From positions 1 to 8,641 of the forward strand of contig JAJYRY010000040.1 in the NCBI GenBank assembly GCA_021793855.1: DNA of 8,641 bases, given 5' to 3'. How positions within the stretch are numbered: the first letter of the stretch is position 1; each line of letters opens with the position of its first letter. The position numbers were made by a program, and so were the translations under genes. Of the stretch, positions 1 through 5,352 are shown piece after piece. Under the pieces are notes generated by a model. The model was not told the DNA's origin. It made no database searches and saw only the letters and a program-made list of their open reading frames with translations. This stretch comes from Thermoplasmata archaeon. Lineage in GTDB: Archaea; Thermoplasmatota; Thermoplasmata; Thermoplasmatales; GCA-001856825.

Positions 1-122
1 ACTGTAATTGCAAGTATGAGGATGGTCCCTACGACCTCTGATACCGCTTCCTCCCTTCTTATCTCTTTCAACAAAAATGAATATTTTTCTGCCTTATGAA
101 TCTTTATGGGGGCATTCTTCAT
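1..122 (-). CDS. Archaeal type IV pilin-like protein, N-terminal fragment (runs off left edge)
   Basis: This is a partial gene: only the first 40 codons and part of the next lie in the window, and the protein continues beyond position 1. The fragment starts at ATG 122-120 with a basic N-terminal stretch of about 23 residues, ending in KEIRREE. It is followed by AVSEVVGTILILAITV, which is the class III signal-peptide and hydrophobic-helix signature of archaeal pilins and archaellin-like proteins. A prepilin peptidase would be expected to cleave just before or near AVSE, leaving the helix to assemble in a membrane-anchored filament. The first in-frame stop upstream is at 153-155 and no other ATG lies between, so the start is firm. 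A possible ribosome binding site, GGAG, lies 13-16 bases upstream. It follows the 97-residue membrane gene after about 74 bases and may share its transcript. Whether it is a filament subunit or a secreted protein with a pilin-like anchor cannot be told from the fragment. Confidence 0.75.
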   Translation of the reverse strand, partial: MKNAPIKIHKAEKYSFLLKEIRREEAVSEVVGTILILAIT

Positions 123-196
123 CCTGTTGAAACACTCCAGAGGTTCAGTACTTCAGAAAATTCAAAAAACTACTGCGACTTTGCCTTGGTTCATGG

Positions 197-490
197 TTAA
201 CCTTTCCAAAGACCTATTGCAAGTCCAACGAGGAATAGCACTACTGTGAGGGAAACAGTCAGCGCCCCAATTTGAAAATCCTTCAAATACGCTGATGCTA
301 GAGCAAAGAATTTATTTATCTCATATGTCAGCGAGATCTTTGGGATGAATGTAATGCCGACGTACCCTGCTATAATAAAGCCGATGATCGCAAGAAGGAA
401 AGCCATTGCACCTTTCTTTACTGCTAGACCGAACAGCAGGCCAACTACGAAAGTGAGTACGAAGTCCAGCAGACTATTCCAGGCAATCAT
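197..490 (-). CDS. Small conserved-looking membrane protein, function unknown
   Basis: The 97-residue product is mostly hydrophobic. Three membrane segments can be drawn: roughly residues 7-24, 28-49 and 74-95. A short basic loop (KKG, residues 25-27) joins the first two, and a more polar, probably amphipathic stretch (residues 50-72, with K51, E57, K60, K70, D71) joins the last two. There is no cleavable signal peptide, no cysteine and no recognisable catalytic motif. The start is ATG 490-488, with GGGTG about 8 bases upstream, which matches the archaeal anti-Shine-Dalgarno sequence, and a TATA-like stretch near 537-550. The partial pilin gene lies downstream on the same strand, so a role at the cell envelope or in filament assembly is possible, but that is only inference from position. 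I do not recognise the family. Confidence 0.7.
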   Translation of the reverse strand: MIAWNSLLDFVLTFVVGLLFGLAVKKGAMAFLLAIIGFIIAGYVGITFIPKISLTYEINKFFALASAYLKDFQIGALTVSLTVVLFLVGLAIGLWKG

Positions 491-552
491 TCTGTTTTCA
501 CCCTATCATTGTTCACCATTGTAAATAGACTTCTAAAACATATACATTAACT
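484..552 (-). promoter_or_regulatory. Probable promoter and ribosome binding site of the 97-residue membrane protein gene
   Basis: Read on the minus strand, TTAATGTATATG (550 down to 539) resembles a weak archaeal TATA box. Transcription would begin about 26 bases on, near 519, giving a leader of roughly 30 bases that contains GGGTGAAAACAGA directly before the ATG. The short leader with a GGTG motif fits translation by Shine-Dalgarno pairing. The TATA match is not strong. Confidence 0.35.
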
Positions 553-623
553 ATTTGGTACATTTTTGAAACGAATTTCAGGGTAATTTTATGTACTAGT
601 AACCTAGCGGATAAGATGGGCCG

Positions 624-1556
624 TCACCACGACACTACTATTGTTTCTCCTCTCAGCAGTTTATCGAACTCAACCTCCGTATATGATTCCCCTCCTGCCA
701 GTGTTCCTCTCTTTACCACCTCAGGATTGCTCTCTTTGATCCCGTCAAGCAACCTTTTCGTCACGTGGATCTCCCTCGTTTTGTTGTCAATGAAACTCAT
801 CTTGAATGAATCTATGTTAATTGGAAGTGAAAATTTAAATGAGTCATCATTTAGATCAAGATCCCCTTTCAAGAACACGAAGTTCTTTTCAGCAGGTTTT
901 AGGACTTTCTTAAAACTGACAGAGATCAATATCTGACCGGGATAGGTGTAGCTGCTATTAATTCTACTTTTATCTATGCTTCCATATTGGTCGTATGCGA
1001 TTAAATTAAGGTCATCTATTGAATCCGACGTCCCAGAGGGAAGTGCAATTGGTATGGAAGTTAATGGTCTGTCAATATCATTTTTCAGGTACAGAAAGAG
1101 ATTGATTGACGCCTTACTTCCTGATAGATGCCAATTGAGTGATGTTTCGCTAATCTTTACCTCCTTTGTAACTTTGGAAGGATTCGCCTTCCTGTAAAAA
1201 GTGATATTCCTCTCAACAATCTTTTCAAGTAGATTAGATCTAATTGCTCTTTCCAGGTTGCGCGAAATCATGGAATTATTAACGACCGACCCAAAGGCAG
1301 TCTCAAACAGCGACTTGATTTCCTTAAATCTGTAATTTCTACTGAACATATTTGATTTTATCATCTGCTCGAATTTTTCAGATGTACTTGAATTCTGAAC
1401 CTTGTTACCAGCCCTATAGTAATGAACTACGCCGTTCCTGTGAATGTATTTCTCATAAAAATATGCATTACTTCTAGAACCATTGGAAGTGTACTTCTTG
1501 ACAGTTGCCTTAGCTCCGCAAACTTTGCATTTGGCTTTAATGGCATTCCCGGGCAT
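624..1556 (-). CDS. Zinc-finger-like / winged-helix protein with C-terminal beta-rich domain (downstream paralogue)
   Basis: This 310-residue protein is a paralogue of the gene just upstream (1614-2570). The N-terminus holds C10-x2-C13 followed by H39 and H45 in YIHRNGVVHYYR, a possible CCHH zinc site. Residues about 66-125 look like a helix-rich winged-helix module: a helix ending in SRNLERAIRSNLLEKI, then a short basic beta-hairpin that could be the wing. The remaining 180 or so residues are predicted beta-rich, with alternating hydrophobic residues and no enzyme motif or membrane helix; they end in TIVVSW, aligning with the upstream paralogue's SVIHFKW. The start is ATG 1556, with no good ribosome binding site. 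A TATA-like AAAATTGAATATTTC (1590-1576) is centred about 27 bases before it, suggesting a leaderless mRNA of its own. A role as DNA-binding regulator is inferred from the modules. I do not recognise a named family, and the large C-terminal domain is unexplained. Confidence 0.75.
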   Translation of the reverse strand: MPGNAIKAKCKVCGAKATVKKYTSNGSRSNAYFYEKYIHRNGVVHYYRAGNKVQNSSTSEKFEQMIKSNMFSRNYRFKEIKSLFETAFGSVVNNSMISRNLERAIRSNLLEKIVERNITFYRKANPSKVTKEVKISETSLNWHLSGSKASINLFLYLKNDIDRPLTSIPIALPSGTSDSIDDLNLIAYDQYGSIDKSRINSSYTYPGQILISVSFKKVLKPAEKNFVFLKGDLDLNDDSFKFSLPINIDSFKMSFIDNKTREIHVTKRLLDGIKESNPEVVKRGTLAGGESYTEVEFDKLLRGETIVVSW

Positions 1557-1575
1557 TAATTCCAGTATTTAGGAA

Positions 1576-1590
1576 GAAATATTCAATTTT
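1576..1590 (-). promoter_or_regulatory. Weak TATA-like box before the downstream paralogue
   Basis: On the minus strand AAAATTGAATATTTC lies in the 57-base gap between the two paralogues, centred about 27 bases before ATG 1556. The spacing is right for a leaderless transcript, and the start has no convincing ribosome binding site. The box departs from consensus, so read-through from the upstream gene may also contribute. Confidence 0.3.
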
Positions 1591-1613
1591 ACCCAGGGTA
1601 TTCTTTAAGAGTC

Positions 1614-2570
1614 CTATAGGGATTTCCACTTGAAATGGATTACAGAAAATTCTTTTACTGACCTAATTTTGGCTAAATAGACGTACTTCCATTTTCTGCT
1701 GCCACTTGAGATGATTGAACCAGAGAGGTCTTTTATCTCACCGGTTGTTGGTTGTGTTAGGGTTCCTTGTATCTTCAGGGGCATATTACCCATAAGTTTT
1801 AGTTCAAAGCTTTTCATGAATGTTGCGGCAGTGAAGAAAAATGTATGCTTAGGTTCCTGCCAATAATAATCAAAGCGAATTTTAATACTTTCGTTTGGGA
1901 ATAATGGCCTATTCAACTTTAGTAGTAGCCTCTTCTCTCGTGGCTTGTCTTCCAATATTAGTGTTTTTAAAGTTTCGTTAGACTCTGCTACAGAGGCTCT
2001 GATTTGGAGGTCATCGTAATAGACATCTGAGTCACCAAATATCTTGTATGGCAGATAGTATAGTGGCCAGCTCTTGTCGTTTCTTATTATGGAAGTAAAG
2101 ATGTGCCCCTTAAACATACCATCATCATCCAGGTCTAATAGTTCAAAATTTATAGAGTCATCAACAAAACTTAATCTCTCCTTGTAAACGGTATTTAAAA
2201 AATATAGAATTCTTCCTTTTCTAACTGTCTCGAGCATCCCAGTTTCAACGAGTTTGTACAGACTGTCCCTAACTGAATCCATTGAAATGGAAAGAAACTT
2301 GTTTGACAGTGCCACTTTAGCATCCTTTGTTTTGAACAGCCCATACTTGAAATTTTCGGAATTGATCGTTTCGGTCAAGTGTTTTACCATTTCTCCTTTC
2401 TTGAAATTTCTTGAAATTGAGGCCTTTTCATTTGAATAATGGACGAAACCATCGTGCTGGTAAATCAGATAGTTGTATCTTTTCCCGTATGAATTGAGTA
2501 CCCACTTTTTACTAACTACTGCTTTGACATTGCATACTGGGCAGACTCTAACTTCCTTCACATATACCAT
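1614..2570 (-). CDS. Zinc-finger-like / winged-helix protein with C-terminal beta-rich domain (upstream paralogue)
   Basis: The 318-residue product shares its layout with the 310-residue neighbour, and key positions line up: C10-P-V-C13, H39 and H44 (YQHDGFVHYS) form a possible CCHH zinc site. Residues about 62-122 resemble a winged helix, with a recognition-helix-like segment SMDSVRDSLYKLVETGML and a basic wing RKGRILYFL. The rest (about 125-318) is beta-rich with many aromatic residues, for example FDYYWQEPKHTFFF, and lacks membrane helices or enzyme motifs. Start ATG 2570-2568 is chosen because the zinc module begins nine residues later. No strong ribosome binding site precedes it; GGGG sits 9-12 bases upstream. 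The gene lies about 155 bases downstream of a good TATA box and overlaps the end of a short open frame. A transcription-regulator role, perhaps with ligand sensing by the C-terminal domain, is inference. Shared ancestry by tandem duplication is clear by eye. Confidence 0.77.
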   Translation of the reverse strand: MVYVKEVRVCPVCNVKAVVSKKWVLNSYGKRYNYLIYQHDGFVHYSNEKASISRNFKKGEMVKHLTETINSENFKYGLFKTKDAKVALSNKFLSISMDSVRDSLYKLVETGMLETVRKGRILYFLNTVYKERLSFVDDSINFELLDLDDDGMFKGHIFTSIIRNDKSWPLYYLPYKIFGDSDVYYDDLQIRASVAESNETLKTLILEDKPREKRLLLKLNRPLFPNESIKIRFDYYWQEPKHTFFFTAATFMKSFELKLMGNMPLKIQGTLTQPTTGEIKDLSGSIISSGSRKWKYVYLAKIRSVKEFSVIHFKWKSL

Positions 2571-2725
2571 TCGATTTCAGCCCCAGAAGCTAGTAACTGC
2601 AGGTCAAAGTTGATAAACAGGTAACCTCCTTCCAACAAATTTGGTCCTGAGTTAAAGTTCAAATGGCAATACTTTAGGAAAGAAAGGGATAGTTTTTTCA
2701 TAGGCACGTTCAGGTCTTTTATCAT
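2558..2725 (-). CDS. Possible 55-codon leader open frame before the upstream paralogue
   Basis: An open frame starts at ATG 2725-2723, two or three bases after the transcription start predicted from the TATA box at 2749-2760. That is the usual geometry of a leaderless archaeal mRNA. It ends at TGA 2560-2558, overlapping the start of the 318-residue gene by 13 bases in another frame (TGGTATATGTGA). The peptide begins MIKDLNVPMKK and ends GAEIEWYM. It has no recognised motif, and its composition is not strongly protein-like. It could be translated to deliver ribosomes to the weakly preceded start at 2570, or the stretch could be an untranslated leader. A TTG 15 bases further upstream also keeps the frame open. 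Confidence 0.25.
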   Translation of the reverse strand: MIKDLNVPMKKLSLSFLKYCHLNFNSGPNLLEGGYLFINFDLQLLASGAEIEWYM

Positions 2726-2748
2726 CTTTATGAGAATCAATTAATTGG

Positions 2749-2760
2749 CATATATTTAAA
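2749..2760 (-). promoter_or_regulatory. TATA box of the paralogue cluster
   Basis: On the minus strand TTTAAATATATG is a good match to the archaeal TATA element. It predicts a transcription start near 2728, leaving about 155 bases of transcript before ATG 2570 of the 318-residue protein gene. It is the strongest promoter candidate in the left half of the window. Confidence 0.6.
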
Positions 2761-2771
2761 CTAACGGGTAG

Positions 2772-2788
2772 TTAGAAAAGTTTTCTAA
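2772..2788. promoter_or_regulatory. Perfect 17-base palindrome upstream of the TATA box, possible operator
   Basis: TTAGAAAA-G-TTTTCTAA is a perfect inverted repeat with a one-base centre. It lies 12 bases upstream of the TATA box that drives the two winged-helix paralogues. A dimeric winged-helix protein typically binds such symmetry, and a site just upstream of TATA in archaea often serves an activator, so autoregulation by the neighbouring proteins is a natural guess. AT-rich palindromes can also occur by chance. Confidence 0.4.
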
Positions 2789-2860
2789 TTCTCTGGAAGT
2801 ATTAATCAATATTGGACTTATAATGACTTGGAAGTAGAAATAGTGAGCTGGCTGGATTGT

Positions 2861-2887
2861 ATGTGTAGTCCTCTGCTTTCTACACAT
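2861..2887. repeat. Perfect 8-bp inverted repeat (hairpin)
   Basis: ATGTGTAG (2861-2868) and CTACACAT (2880-2887) are exact reverse complements around an 11-base loop. A TATA-like TTGGACTTATAATG lies about 45 bases to the left and a larger hairpin follows 23 bases to the right. Together these could be parts of one small structured transcript, but a protein binding site is equally possible. Confidence 0.4.
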
Positions 2888-2910
2888 TCACTTATCACGA
2901 GGAGGGGCCA

Positions 2911-2948
2911 AAAAGAGGGGAGCCATTATCTGGCTTCCCCCTCCTTTT
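2911..2948. terminator. Strong GC-rich hairpin with T-rich flanks, probable terminator or RNA structure
   Basis: AAAAGAGGGGAGCCA (2911-2925) pairs with TGGCTTCCCCCTCCTTTT (2931-2948) across a TTATC loop: 15 base pairs with three single-base bulges on the right arm. The arms end in A and T runs, so the structure could terminate transcripts from either direction. A near-copy of the left arm, GGAGGGGCCA (2901-2910), could pair with the same right arm in a weaker alternative fold. No gene obviously ends here. Confidence 0.45.
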
Positions 2949-3123
2949 GTTTAAAGCAGCGGTTCAGAAAACTTCCCCCAATTTGGCCATCTTACTAATG
3001 GAATGGTAGGTGAAATTTTAAAATCGGAGTTCGCTTGTTTAATGAAGTGTAAGTCGGTCTTTTTCTTATTAAGATATTTTGAAACTGCGTGTTAGGACTA
3101 TACTTTGCTATGAAAGGAATGAA

Positions 3124-3246
3124 ATGCCTAAATGTGTCGTGTGTCATTCGAATTTAGTTGCATCCAACGAGGTAATGGTTTTACTAAAAAAGCAAACACG
3201 CATTAAATCGCGATATCCAAAATGCGGTATAGCGGTCATAAGGTAG
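3124..3246 (+). CDS. 40-codon Cys-rich open frame, small zinc-ribbon protein or gene remnant
   Basis: The frame begins at ATG 3124 with AAAGGA about 6-11 bases upstream and stops at TAG 3244-3246. It encodes MPKCVVCHSNLVASN at the start and RYPKCGIAVIR at the end, giving C4-x2-C7 and, 24 residues later, Y31-x2-C34-G. A zinc ribbon would have Cys where Y31 stands; TAT differs from the Cys codon TGT by one base. This suggests either a decayed first exon-like fragment of a zinc-ribbon protein (regulator or transposase) or a small protein with a three-Cys site. Reading past the stop gives a further 14 hydrophobic codons before the next stop. Resemblance to the CxVC start of the two neighbouring paralogues is slight. 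Confidence 0.3.
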   Translation: MPKCVVCHSNLVASNEVMVLLKKQTRIKSRYPKCGIAVIR

Positions 3247-3368
3247 GGATTTTGGTTTGCACTGGCAGTAGTTATGAGGTTATTTATTTGAATAAGATGT
3301 GCCAACTTATAAAATAATCCAAATCTCTGATTTTCACTTCGTAAGACTGAATCTTCAGGCATTAAAAA

Positions 3369-3691
3369 ATGACTTTAAAGACTGGCAAGGAGTCTACTAG
3401 TGCGGTCCTTGAAATTTCTTCTTTGTATAAAGAGGACTTTCCCAATACTTCCTAATATGGATTCTTAAGCTGCAAGGGGGAAGATAATAGCGTTCTCTTG
3501 GATGAAACGGAGCAGAAGGAGAGGAGCTTGATGTTTCAAAACGATGTGCAGAATTCACCATCGCTGATACCTATGAAGCAATTAGTAAAGAGGGAAGATT
3601 GTTAGATTTAGCTATCTCGTTTCTGGAGAAACTTTGGCTTCATGTCATTAAAGCCGGGTGCAAAATCCAGCCACTTCTAAGCGTTGACTGA
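3369..3691 (+). pseudogene. Broken coding-like frames, probable decayed gene
   Basis: From ATG 3369 a frame reads MTLKTGKESTSAVLEIS and stops at TAA 3453-3455. The same frame then stays open to TAG 3603-3605 (for example GEDNSVLLDETEQKERS). A different frame, open from 3506 to TGA 3689-3691, reads as convincing protein, including EELDVSKRCAEFTIAD, ISKEGRLLDLAISFLEKLW and HVIKAGCKIQ, but it has no start codon at its beginning. One internal stop plus one frameshift between about 3530 and 3600 would join all parts into one protein of about 107 residues. I do not recognise the family; a transposase or integrase relic is only a guess. Ordinary non-coding sequence with chance open frames remains possible. 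Confidence 0.35.
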
Positions 3692-3695
3692 CCTC

Positions 3696-3754
3696 AAAAT
3701 ATATATCCATTTTAGGCATTTCTTTATCACTCTTGGGTAACTAGAGGAGAAGAG
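3696..3754 (+). promoter_or_regulatory. Promoter and ribosome binding site of the pilin gene
   Basis: AAAATATATATCC (3696-3708) is a strong TATA box. The predicted start site near 3728 gives a leader of about 27 bases carrying AGAGGAGA (3743-3750) five bases before ATG 3755. The presence of both elements marks an individually expressed, efficiently translated gene, as expected for an abundant surface subunit. Confidence 0.6.
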
Positions 3755-4309
3755 ATGAAAGAAGTCATTAGGAGAACTCGTAGAAAGATTTGGTCCCTTC
3801 ATATTGAAAAGGACGAGGCGGTATCTCCTGTTATAGCCACAATTCTAATGGTTGCAGTAACAGTTGTACTTGCGGCAGCAGTATACCTGCTGGTGTCATA
3901 CTATAGTCCTGGGCCTGGACCTCTAGTCGGAAGCCTTACTGAGGAATCATCAAGCACTAACTCTACCACGCTATTATTAACGTTAGCTTCTCCAACCGTT
4001 CTTAAGAACCCATCGAATTTTCATCTTCAAATATTGAACGACAGTTCAACGGGTATAGGCTGGACAATAGTGAACGCGACAATAACCAATCCTGATGGAA
4101 CAGTTCTCTACATGAACACATTCACAAGCAGCGGTAATGTATGGACATCCAATGGGGCTATACCCGTCAACGGTGCAACGTCAATTGAATCGGGTGCATT
4201 TATCTTTATAGTGTTCCACACGACTGGGAAACCCGTCAATCTCTCAGATTTCAAGGTAGTCATAAACTACAATGGCACAACAGGGTCAATCACGGCTGCA
4301 CTTAGTTAA
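3755..4309 (+). CDS. Archaeal type IV pilin (Pilin_N domain)
   Basis: The 184-residue product is a complete archaeal pilin precursor. Residues 1-21 form a basic leader with RRTRRK and end in KDE. Residues 22-50 (AVSPVIATILMVAVTV and on to YLLVS) match the Pilin_N/DUF1628 signature, the hydrophobic helix that anchors the subunit and packs into the filament. A prepilin peptidase should cleave close to A22. After a flexible SPGPGP linker comes a beta-rich extracellular domain with few charges. It contains five N-glycosylation sequons (NST, NDS, NAT, NLS, NGT), fitting a glycosylated surface protein. The start at ATG 3755 has a good ribosome binding site, and initiation further in would remove the basic leader. 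No ATPase, platform protein or archaellum genes are nearby, so this is a solitary subunit gene served by assembly machinery elsewhere. It could be an adhesion pilus subunit or a lone surface protein with a pilin anchor. Confidence 0.88.
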   Translation: MKEVIRRTRRKIWSLHIEKDEAVSPVIATILMVAVTVVLAAAVYLLVSYYSPGPGPLVGSLTEESSSTNSTTLLLTLASPTVLKNPSNFHLQILNDSSTGIGWTIVNATITNPDGTVLYMNTFTSSGNVWTSNGAIPVNGATSIESGAFIFIVFHTTGKPVNLSDFKVVINYNGTTGSITAALS

Positions 4310-4349
4310 GTGCTCTGATTGTCGAACCTAAGGGAAACATTGAAAAAGG

Positions 4350-4378
4350 TTTATAGGCATACCCATCTTTGAAGGGAG
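4350..4378 (+). promoter_or_regulatory. TATA box of the imine reductase / oxidoreductase cluster
   Basis: TTTATAGG (4350-4357) is centred about 26 bases before ATG 4379, so the transcript is expected to begin at or beside the start codon. The GAAGGGAG touching the ATG (4371-4378) is too close to act as a normal ribosome binding site, which also favours leaderless translation. Confidence 0.55.
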
Positions 4379-5284
4379 ATGTACTATATTACAGAAAGGG
4401 AAGTTTCTGACAATTTGGATATGAAAGCTGCAGTTGGATTGATGAGGGAAGCTTTCGATGAGTATTTTAAAGGGAATGCAGGGGCGGACCCACGTCAAAG
4501 AACGTATTCTGGCCCCGCCGTTTTAAGCACCATGCCCGCTTTTATGAATAAATACCATATCTCTGGCCTCAAATCATATATTGCTACAAAGAACGGTGCA
4601 AAGTTCGTAGTTTTGCTGTTTGATACAGTGTCAACCGATCTCCTGGCGGTGGTAGAAGCTGAAAAACTTGGACAGATAAGGACAGGGGCGGTAACCGCAT
4701 TAGCAACGTCAATACTCCATGACAAATGTTCCGTATTCACTTTAATTGGCTCTGGATTCCAGGCAGAAGCGCAACTTGAAGGAATTCTGAGCATTTCTGA
4801 TCCCGTTGAAATAAGGGTGTATTCGAGGACGGCATCTCACAGCAGGAATTTCGCCCAGAGAATGAGCAAGAAATTTGGCAGGGAAATTAAGGACTATAGT
4901 GACATAGGCAAGGCACTTTACGGTGCAGATGTAATTACTTGCATTACTTCGTCCTACGAGCCTCTAATTAGTGACATTTCATTCTTGGAAAGGTACCACC
5001 TTAACATAGCCGGTTCTAACATCCTAGCTAGAAGAGAGGTTTCTGAAGCAGTGATTAGGGATGCCAACCTTGTAGTAGTTGAGCACCTAGAACAGGCGTT
5101 TAGGGAGTCTTCAGAGATTTCAGACTTCGTCAACGGAGGTGGTATGCCCATTGAGTTCAAGGAGGTAGTAGGTAAAAGTCAAAAATTCAGTCATTTTAGG
5201 AAGACAATTTTCAAGACGATGGGGATAGGGCTGGAGGACATCGCCTGCGCTTGGTACGTGCTGGATAGAATGAACCTGGTATGA
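4379..5284 (+). CDS. Ornithine cyclodeaminase / mu-crystallin family NAD(P)-dependent reductase
   Basis: The 301-residue protein has the usual length and all landmarks of PF02423. The start MYYITEREVSDNLDM matches the family's N-terminus. Landmarks include R41 and K65 (GLKSY), positions that bind the substrate carboxylate in relatives; LGQIRTGAVTALAT (97-110); the dinucleotide-binding GSGFQA (124-129); AGSN (211-214); and a C-terminal GIGLEDIACAW (282-292). Family members include ornithine cyclodeaminase, archaeal alanine dehydrogenase, ketimine reductase and pyrroline-2-carboxylate reductase; sequence alone does not separate them. At the usual catalytic Asp (VVVD) this protein has Glu, E235 in VVVEHLEQA, which argues against a standard ornithine cyclodeaminase. 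It is cytoplasmic, with no signal or membrane segment. Its stop overlaps a possible ATG of the next gene (ATGA), so co-expression with the FAD oxidoreductase is likely, and both would handle amino/imino acids. Confidence 0.85.
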   Translation: MYYITEREVSDNLDMKAAVGLMREAFDEYFKGNAGADPRQRTYSGPAVLSTMPAFMNKYHISGLKSYIATKNGAKFVVLLFDTVSTDLLAVVEAEKLGQIRTGAVTALATSILHDKCSVFTLIGSGFQAEAQLEGILSISDPVEIRVYSRTASHSRNFAQRMSKKFGREIKDYSDIGKALYGADVITCITSSYEPLISDISFLERYHLNIAGSNILARREVSEAVIRDANLVVVEHLEQAFRESSEISDFVNGGGMPIEFKEVVGKSQKFSHFRKTIFKTMGIGLEDIACAWYVLDRMNLV

Positions 5285-5352
5285 CTGAGGGCAGCTATCC
5301 AATTAATCACCTTATTGATTCCTTAAATAATCGCACGCAATGCGTGGTGCAC

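Larger units (their letters stand above)
2789..3754. other. 966-base stretch without an intact gene of normal size
   Basis: No long open frame with convincing protein character occurs here on either strand. A 73-codon minus-strand frame (3362-3144) has no motif, no ribosome binding site and lies antisense to a more protein-like frame. What can be seen is a TATA-like TTATAAT (2816-2822), two inverted repeats (2861-2887, 2911-2948), a 40-codon Cys-rich frame (3124-3246), broken coding-like frames (3369-3691), and the pilin gene promoter at the right end. Taken together it resembles a decayed region, possibly with a small RNA gene at its left side. Confidence 0.5.

Noticed and set aside
567..580. 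Small hairpin TGAAA-CGAA-TTTCA (TTCG tetraloop on the minus strand) after the 310-residue gene.
   Set aside because: The stem is only five AU/GC pairs with no T-run after it on the minus strand, so it is too weak to call a terminator.
616..1197. Two plus-strand open frames (616-936 and 976-1197).
   Set aside because: They are antisense to the 310-residue paralogue, have Ser/Leu-rich composition typical of shadow frames, and lack ribosome binding sites.
2955..2985. GCGGTTCAGAAAAC, which briefly suggested a tRNA T-arm.
   Set aside because: No matching stem, anticodon arm or acceptor stem can be built around it.
3144..3362. A minus-strand 72-codon open frame in the gene-poor stretch.
   Set aside because: It shows no motif, no ribosome binding site and no promoter, and lies opposite the more protein-like Cys-rich frame.
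4324..4351. AACCT...AGGTT inverted repeat before the cyclodeaminase-family gene.
   Set aside because: Five-base arms around a long spacer are expected by chance, and one arm overlaps the TATA region without clear symmetry.
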